64,000 bases of DNA. It comes from Talpa occidentalis. Lineage: Eukaryota; Chordata; Mammalia; Eulipotyphla; Talpidae. Both the position numbers and the translations under genes were made by a program. The notes under the pieces were generated by a model that searched no databases, was not told the DNA's origin, and saw nothing but the letters and a program-made list of their open reading frames with translations. Location: contig NW_023601433.1 of NCBI RefSeq assembly GCF_014898055.3, forward strand, positions 23,177,641 to 23,241,640, given 5' to 3'. This document shows, piece after piece, positions 58,401 through 64,000 of this stretch (positions are counted from its first letter, which is position 1; every line of letters begins with the position of its first letter).

Positions 58401-59460
58401 TACATCAAACTGAAAAGCTTCTGCACAGCAAAAGAGACATTAACCAAAACAGAGAGACACCCCACTTATTGGGAAAACATCTTTGCACTCCATCCAACTG
58501 ATAAGGGACTGATCACAATAATATACAAGGAACTCACATGGCTCAACAAAAACAAAATAATCCTGTCAAGAAATGGGCAGAAGAACTCAAAAGACATTTC
58601 TCCAAAGAGGAAATGCAAATGGCCAACAGGCATATGGAAAAATGTCCAGCATCCCTGATAATCAGGGAAATGCAAATCAAAATCACACTGAGGTACCACC
58701 TTACACCAGTAAGAATGGCACATATCAAAAAAACAAGCAACAACAAATGTTGGCGTGGATGTGGTGAAAAAGGAACTCTTCTACATTGCTGGGGGGAGTG
58801 CAAACTGGTCCAATCATTGTGGAAAGCTGTCTGGAGGTTCCTCGGTCTACTAAAAATGGAGCTACCATACGAGCTGGCAATTCCACTCCTAGGGATCTAC
58901 CCAAAGGACACAAAAACAGTGATTCAAAAGAGCACCTGTACACCTATGTTTATTGCAGCATTATTTACAATAGGTAAAACCTGGAAACAACACAAATGCC
59001 CAGAAATAGATGACTGGATCAGGGAGAGGTGGTATCGATACACAATGGAATATTACTCAGCAATCAAAAAATATAAGCTCATGCCATTTGCAGCAATGTG
59101 GATGGAGCTAGAAGGAATTATGCTCAGTGAAATAAGCCAGAAGGAAAAAGAAAAATATCGGATGGCTTCACTTATAACAGGAATATAGGGGAACCAAATA
59201 AGATATCAGTGTAAAAAAATGATAACAGTACAAAACACAACAAGGCAAAAATAGACAATTATAAACCAGAGACATACTGCAGGGGAGGAGGAGGGAGAGG
59301 GGTAAGAGGGAGGGAGGAAGGAGCACAGGGGACTGTGGTGATGGTGCATGGGTGCCTTAGGGAAGGAAATTCTATGGGACTCCATCTTAGGGGTTGGGGG
59401 GAAGCAAATATTGTCCAAAAATGTAAAAAATGATAAATGTTAAAATAAAAAAAAATCTGA
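52415..59460 (+). mobile_element. Full-length sense L1, inactive
   Basis: Flanked by AGAATGCATCAG at 52403-52414 and 59473-59484. The 5' UTR is 52415 to about 53935. ORF1 (about 53936-54681) is split in two frames: a coiled-coil region (LKNEIETLRKERKETQEIK), then the RNA-binding part (VRVICIPEGEEKDKG) and CTD. ORF2 starts at 54974 with an endonuclease (LNVNGLNTSIKR, FCCLQETHL). It has many breaks: the GDFN block is out of frame and the SDH motif reads SNH. In the reverse transcriptase, LPKNKRPGPDGF and HDQVGFIPG are readable, but the active-site FADD reads FAEN. A reversed L1 end is inserted at 57930-58355. The C-terminal Cys-rich domain (58538-59188) and a G-rich 3' UTR close it. It cannot move on its own. 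Confidence 0.93.
57930..58355 (-). mobile_element. Antisense L1 3' end nested in the full-length L1
   Basis: Minus-strand L1 tail and end of ORF2 ([22 protein letters not shown]), same family as 12711-13490 and 50684-51436. It interrupts ORF2 of the sense L1, whose text resumes at about 58350 with AAAGCAGTGATAGTGAAGGC. This family was therefore active after the host L1 landed. Confidence 0.85.
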
Positions 59461-59484
59461 AAATAAGTAAAGAGAATGCATCAG

Positions 59485-62380
59485 TAAATCTTCAACCTTC
59501 TCCTTTTTAGACTGTTGAAAGCATCAATTACCTTATGTAACCAGGTTTCTCTCACCCGATGTTCTCAGTTGAAATTATCAGCTGAAACATTAATATAACG
59601 GGGAAGCCCTGTGCACTCAGAGGGCTAGAGCAAGAGGGTCTGTGAGAACCAGCGAGGCTGAGAACAAATGGAAACAAAGACCATGTGACCAGGAATACAG
59701 GACCATGGTGGCAAAGGACACATGCACTTGTGAAGTAAGCAGTAAAGCTGTGGGCATGGCCCTGAGAGCCATTCCCCACAGGGTGTGAAGGACACGTGTG
59801 TGGGGAGCCTGGACCCGAGGGGCCAGTGCCAATAATTTGACAAGTTTTCAACCAAAACTTCAAATCACATTAGGATAATGTCTTCTCTAATTTACAGTTC
59901 CTGTACTTTAAAGAGTGTTTCCTTTTCTAATATTCATAGTTGTCTGTGTAAGTCATTCCTATTTTTTAATTATTTAAAATGGATGCTCAGATTGCCAACA
60001 TAAATGCTAACTTTTCAGATATTACTCCTCCTTGTCACACCAAAAATGGAGAACTCTCTCTCTCTCACTTCCTTAAGCCCCATAGGAAGATCAACAAGAT
60101 AGAAATTATGCTTAAAAGTCAGACTTCTTACCTGATAGCTTGTTAGAGCTGAGTGAGAGCCCATGTTTCCATAGCTCTACCAGAATATGCATGCAGCTGG
60201 CTGTCCCAAAATAGGGTAGAAAATGTCAGTTGGAGTTTATAATAAATCAGACTGGATTCTTTCAAAGTTAAAGCTGATCCAGTTTACATAGTGGGGAAAA
60301 AAGCTGCTCATGGAGCCTGTTTTTCCAAAGAAAAGTACAGTCATTATGGCATGACAATTGGTTTGAGCTTTCAGAAAGAACCTTTGGAAATCAGGAAATA
60401 TATGATGTATGTAAGTGAACTCAGCAAGATGCTGTTGCGCTCAGCACCTGGCACGAAGCACTTCCTCACGCAGGACACGCCTGTCTCCACAGTGCGAGCC
60501 ACCTCCTGGGAGCTCCCACAGCACACGCACAGCCCCCGGTGAGATGAAAGCTAATGAGAGTCAAGAATAAAGTCAATACCACATAGAATGTTTTCTTCAT
60601 CAGCACAACCATGTGACCACCCATCAGGATGAATGAGCAGCCCCACTTTGAGTACAAAGAGTTTTGTACTAAGATTTCTGTCAAATGCCCTAGTTTCAGG
60701 CTTCAGCACCACAAGTGCACACAGAGAATTAAGGGAGATCCAGTCAAATCTCTTGGTAAAGAGAGAGAGGGAAAGAAGAAGGCGGAAAGAATAGAGAGGG
60801 GGGGGGAGAGGGAGAAACATACAGAGATTGACTCTCCATCTGGAAGTTAACCCACCCACCCTAGAGTTCGCCCATGGAAATGAATGGCTCCAAGAAGCAG
60901 AATGCTGGAGAAACAATGGGTCAAGCATGCAGTTACCTCCATGAGCCTCTCCTCCTAAGTTGAAGATCTCGATACTTATGTCTAGTCTTTGCCGATAGTT
61001 ATTAGACTCTGCATTTTCACTGCATTTATTTAGTACAATATATCATCGTGTCAGGAACATTGGCTTGGTGACATGTCATAGCCCTGATATTTCCCTGGGA
61101 AGATGTATGGACATGATTTATCACCTACGGACCTTTCAGGGATACCCACTTTTTTTCTGTTGCAGTTTAGTTGTAATTATTGGAGGGTGCAAGCCTGGCT
61201 TCTTCTTTCTGCCGCCACCTTGCTGGACTTCTACTCACAAATCCCTATTTGCTGCAGTGATCGTGGTTTTATAATCTGAGTCCATACTTAAGGGAAGATG
61301 CTAACCAAACCTTCCTAATCCTTGTAATCTTGAAAAAGTTAAAAACAGAAATGTGCTAAACTTTGAAAAATAGGAAATTGATGCCATCTTGTGGTTATGA
61401 AGTAAACATTTTTATCTTTTTTTATTAAAGAATCATTGTCAAAATCAGAACTACCTTAAACAATTTCCCCATGTTCCTGAACACTCAAAAGTCACTTTCT
61501 CTTTTAGAATATTGCTAATGTGTAGATACTTTTTTCCTTGACAATTAGACTCGTTATTTCAACCAGGTAGTGCCAGTTTCCCGAAAAAAAAAAAAATCAT
61601 GTTTATGATTTTACTTGATTTTTTTTTTTAATCAGGCGGATCGTAATTCTGAATGCTAGGGTAATGTATTCATGGAAAAAAGATTCTAAAACATTTTCCA
61701 GGTATTAACATGACAATCAACAAAAGTCTTTGAGAGATGGTCCAAAGCACTGCAAACAGCAGTGACTTGATTTTTGAGTCTTTGAAAGTGTAGATTGACT
61801 TCCAGAAAGCATAGGGCTATAGGAAGGTTGTTCTTCTTCCAAGGAAATTACTGATCACAGAAATAAGATTGATCAATTCTTATTGATCAAGAAATAGCAT
61901 GATCCAAGATGTCGTACCAATTCCCACATTTTATAGACTAGACTGGATGAATATGCCAACAACTGCCTGATGAGTATTCTTATGAATGCAAAATGGTAAC
62001 ATGGATTGGTGCCGTCCTTCCTCTGCATTGTACAGTCTGGGCAGGTCAATTCCTGATATTAAAGGGATTTCCCCACAAGTAATCATGTTTCAGTGACATG
62101 CACTTAAACTAGCAGATAGGGCCTCTTAGTCTAACTTGATGTGGTATTTTTAGTTAAGCTTAGTAATGTACTTAATATTTACTAGGAATTATATACGTAA
62201 ATATGCATAGATAAATGAATTTGTACTACTTATTAACAGGAAGGATGAAAATACAAGAGAACTTGAAGGATATGTGGAGTTTGCCACAGCAAGGTGAAAA
62301 GGAAAAAGAGAAAAAATGAGTTGAGGAGGGGAGAGATAAAGACCAAGAAGGTATTACATAGGCACAGGCTTTGAGCGCCA
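59485..62380. other. Non-coding stretch, nothing recognised
   Basis: Mixed AT-rich sequence with a short TC run (about 60055-60066) and a purine-rich tract (about 60750-60812). I found no exon with convincing splice sites and no nameable repeat. Confidence 0.4.
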
Positions 62381-62453
62381 CAGGTGATGGCAGAAGGTTC
62401 AAGAGTTCTACCTGACCTAATACCTCACCATATGAGGGCGCAGGAGGCACCAC
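62381..62453 (+). repeat. 73-bp inverted repeat, left arm
   Basis: It matches the reverse complement of 63452-63524 with 4 mismatches in 73, all transitions. A SINE begins immediately at or within its right end. Confidence 0.9.
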
Positions 62454-62705
62454 CAGTGGTGCAGCAGTTGAACGCTGGGTTGCGAAGCAGCCCGCAGCTT
62501 CTGCAGCGCCCGCTTGATCCCGGCCACCGGGCAAGGGTCCCACATGGCGCGCAGACCTCTCCTGCCGCCTGCTGCTCCCCTCAGCAGTGTACGTTTTCAG
62601 TCGGCCTGCTCTGCTCTCCCCTCTGGCTCTGCTGAATTCTCTCACCCTCCCGAGATTCTGACTGTACCCGTGCTTGTATAAATAAATAACAAAAAACAAA
62701 CAACA
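62454..62705 (+). mobile_element. tRNA-derived SINE, plus strand
   Basis: The head (GTGGTGCAGCAGTTGAACGCTGGG), a B-box-like region, the body and a TATAAATAAATAAC tail are recognisable. The usual GGCCTCCCC start is altered to GGCACCACC, merging with the end of the 73-bp repeat arm. The stretch from the B-box to the body is shortened. Confidence 0.88.
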
Positions 62706-63451
62706 ACAAAAAAAAAACACATGTGCTGAGTGGGGTGAAAAAATAATCACAAAAGCCAGTATTTGCTGCATACTCACCACACTCTGGGTAGAATGCTATG
62801 ATCTGATTGTACAGTATTTCATTTAATGCTCTTTCAAAAGAGAAAAAAAATAGGGGAACTTCCAATACTTTACAATTGGGTCTCTAGATGGGGATTTTTC
62901 ATAGATTTCCCCCCCCTTCAACTATAAATATCTAGATACAGTTTTGAATCTGTGTGGCATTCTTCTCAGCAATACCTTTCATGATGCCATTCATTGACTA
63001 AACAAGTATGCCAGGCATTTATTTATTTTTTTGAGAGGCTGAAACATTAAGAAACAAAATGCTATGTAGACACAGATTCTTGATATCACTCTTAAAAGTG
63101 AGTTGTCAACTAAAAAAATAACGGAAATCAGGATTATATCTTCTGTGCTGAAGCTAGAAACAGGACAAATTTTATACTCCAAATCTTGCAGCAAATTAAA
63201 TGCAGGAATGGAAAAGTGACTTACTTTCTAGAGATGAGCGTGCAAAAATAACAGCAGTGGTGGGGGGAACCTCGAAGACCCTACTTAACTGTAGGCAGTT
63301 CAAGGGCCAGAAAATACCTTCTTTTGTGCTGAAGATTGTGAAATTATGTGTTTTCATAGGTCATGGATTAAAAATGATGCTAGTTAAGTGTCAATGAACT
63401 ATTTTTACTCTTTGAATATGAAATGTACAAATCTCCAGGGTGATGGTGGCA
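62706..63451. other. Stretch between the SINE and the right repeat arm, nothing recognised
   Basis: AT-rich, without a convincing exon or repeat. Confidence 0.4.
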
Positions 63452-63524
63452 GTGGTGCCTCCTGCACCCTCATGTGGTAAGGTATTAGGTCAGGTAGAAC
63501 TCTTGAACTTTCTGCCATCACCTG
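63452..63524 (-). repeat. 73-bp inverted repeat, right arm
   Basis: Inverted partner of 62381-62453, separated by 998 bases. It is not accompanied by a SINE. Confidence 0.9.
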
Positions 63525-63697
63525 TTTAACCTCTTAGTGCATTTCATAACCTCCCAGTGCAGGTAACTCAACTTATGTGACCTGACATAATTAATAATCA
63601 ATAAAATATGAACTAGACACACACATAGAAATACTATACACATTTTCATGACACAAAAATATTTTAATATTCCTTTTGATTTAATTTTAATATTCCT

Positions 63698-63703
63698 TTA
63701 ATG
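63698..63703 (-). terminator. Candidate poly(A) signal (ATTAAA)
   Basis: ATTAAA on the minus strand, 66 bases downstream of the TGA of the candidate terminal exon. It supports that exon being the last of its gene, but the hexamer is frequent in AT-rich DNA. Confidence 0.3.
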
Positions 63704-63768
63704 AAATGTAAGAAACAATTACAGTGTTATGTAAACAGCCCAGTGGAAATTTTTTCATTATTTAGCAT

Positions 63769-63899
63769 TCAGATCATATAAATTTTCTTCAAAATCTGTA
63801 CATATTCTTGTGATGTTTTCCAAAGCAAATCTTGATTTGATTCATCAGTAGATCCTAGAGGAGAAGCTTGATAGGATACAGACTCAAATTCAGCAGCAG
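63769..63899 (-). CDS. Candidate terminal coding exon of an unidentified gene
   Basis: On the minus strand a strong acceptor (a run of T, then CTAG at 63900-63901) is followed by 131 bases. They read two bases of a split codon, 42 residues and a TGA at 63769. The peptide begins AAEFESVSYQAS and ends YVQILKKIYMI; it is acidic and Ser-rich in the middle with a plausible amphipathic end. An ATTAAA poly(A) signal lies 66 bases past the stop (63698-63703 reversed). I do not recognise the protein. In human the gene beyond PTCHD3 on this side is ACBD5 (past LRRC37A6P), whose orientation would be opposite, so it may be another gene or a rearranged neighbour. A chance open frame is possible at this length. 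Confidence 0.45.
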
Positions 63900-63931
63900 C
63901 TAGAAAAAAAAAAACAAGCCCAAAGAATTAT

Positions 63932-64000
63932 ATATTTTTAATATTTTATTTTATATAATTCTTACATCATTTTTCATCTTTGTACAATGTATGCATTTTC
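63932..64000 (-). mobile_element. Start of an antisense L1 3' end
   Basis: The text TTTTATATAATTCTTACATCATTTTTC and TTTGTACAATGTATGC resembles the beginning of the nested L1 at 24700 (TTTTACATCATTGCTC, TTTGAACAATATTTGC). The rest lies outside the window. Confidence 0.55.

Noticed and set aside
58538..59188. 216-residue open frame as an independent gene
   Set aside because: It is the C-terminal Cys-rich part of L1 ORF2 ([26 protein letters not shown]).
62226..62780. 184-residue minus-strand frame
   Set aside because: Runs mostly through a SINE and AT-rich flank, with no protein-like features.

Overview
The window is nuclear DNA from a placental mammal. The reasons are AT-rich sequence dense in LINE-1, abundant copies of one tRNA-derived SINE family, MIR/L2 relics, a CpG-island promoter, and spliced exons of vertebrate genes. 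The SINE and L1 types look laurasiatherian, and a bat is plausible, but the species cannot be fixed by eye. No bacterial-type operons, CRISPR arrays or mobile gene systems are present.

Layout. Positions 1-577 are one arm of a large inverted repeat whose partner lies at 13514-14430. Between the arms lie a GC-rich block of unknown nature (578 to about 5500), AT-rich sequence, and a CpG island (about 10010-10870). The island holds a RAB18-like first coding exon on the minus strand (10495-10562). Then follow MIR, L2 and a truncated L1. PTCHD3 starts head-to-head on the plus strand: exon 1 is 15312-16382, and exons 2-4 follow in a long intron landscape filled with antisense L1 and SINEs.

The central oddity is a 100-N gap at 35463-35562. 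The sequence just left of it (17122-35462) and just right of it (35563-53936) is the same 18.3 kb, carrying PTCHD3 exons 2, 3 and 4 twice. The repeat units end exactly at the gap, small indels appear to cluster towards the gap on both sides, and scattered SNPs separate the copies. This looks like two overlapping contigs (probably two haplotypes) that were never merged, rather than a real tandem duplication. The real locus is probably about 45.5 kb.

In the right-hand copy exons 2-4 are intact. Joined to exon 1 they give a 948-codon PTCHD3 with a Patched/RND-type architecture. The left-hand copy has a changed splice donor after exon 3 and three small deletions in exon 4.

After PTCHD3 come a 3'-end L1 (50684-51436) and a full-length but dead sense L1 (52415-59460) with a 12-bp target-site duplication and a nested antisense L1. 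The rest (59485-64000) is mostly unannotated. It contains a SINE, a 73-bp inverted repeat pair and, near the right edge, a plausible terminal coding exon of an unidentified minus-strand gene (63769-63899). I found no convincing new biological system. The best leads are the assembly duplication, the divergent RAB18 exon, the inverted repeat around it, and the unidentified terminal exon.
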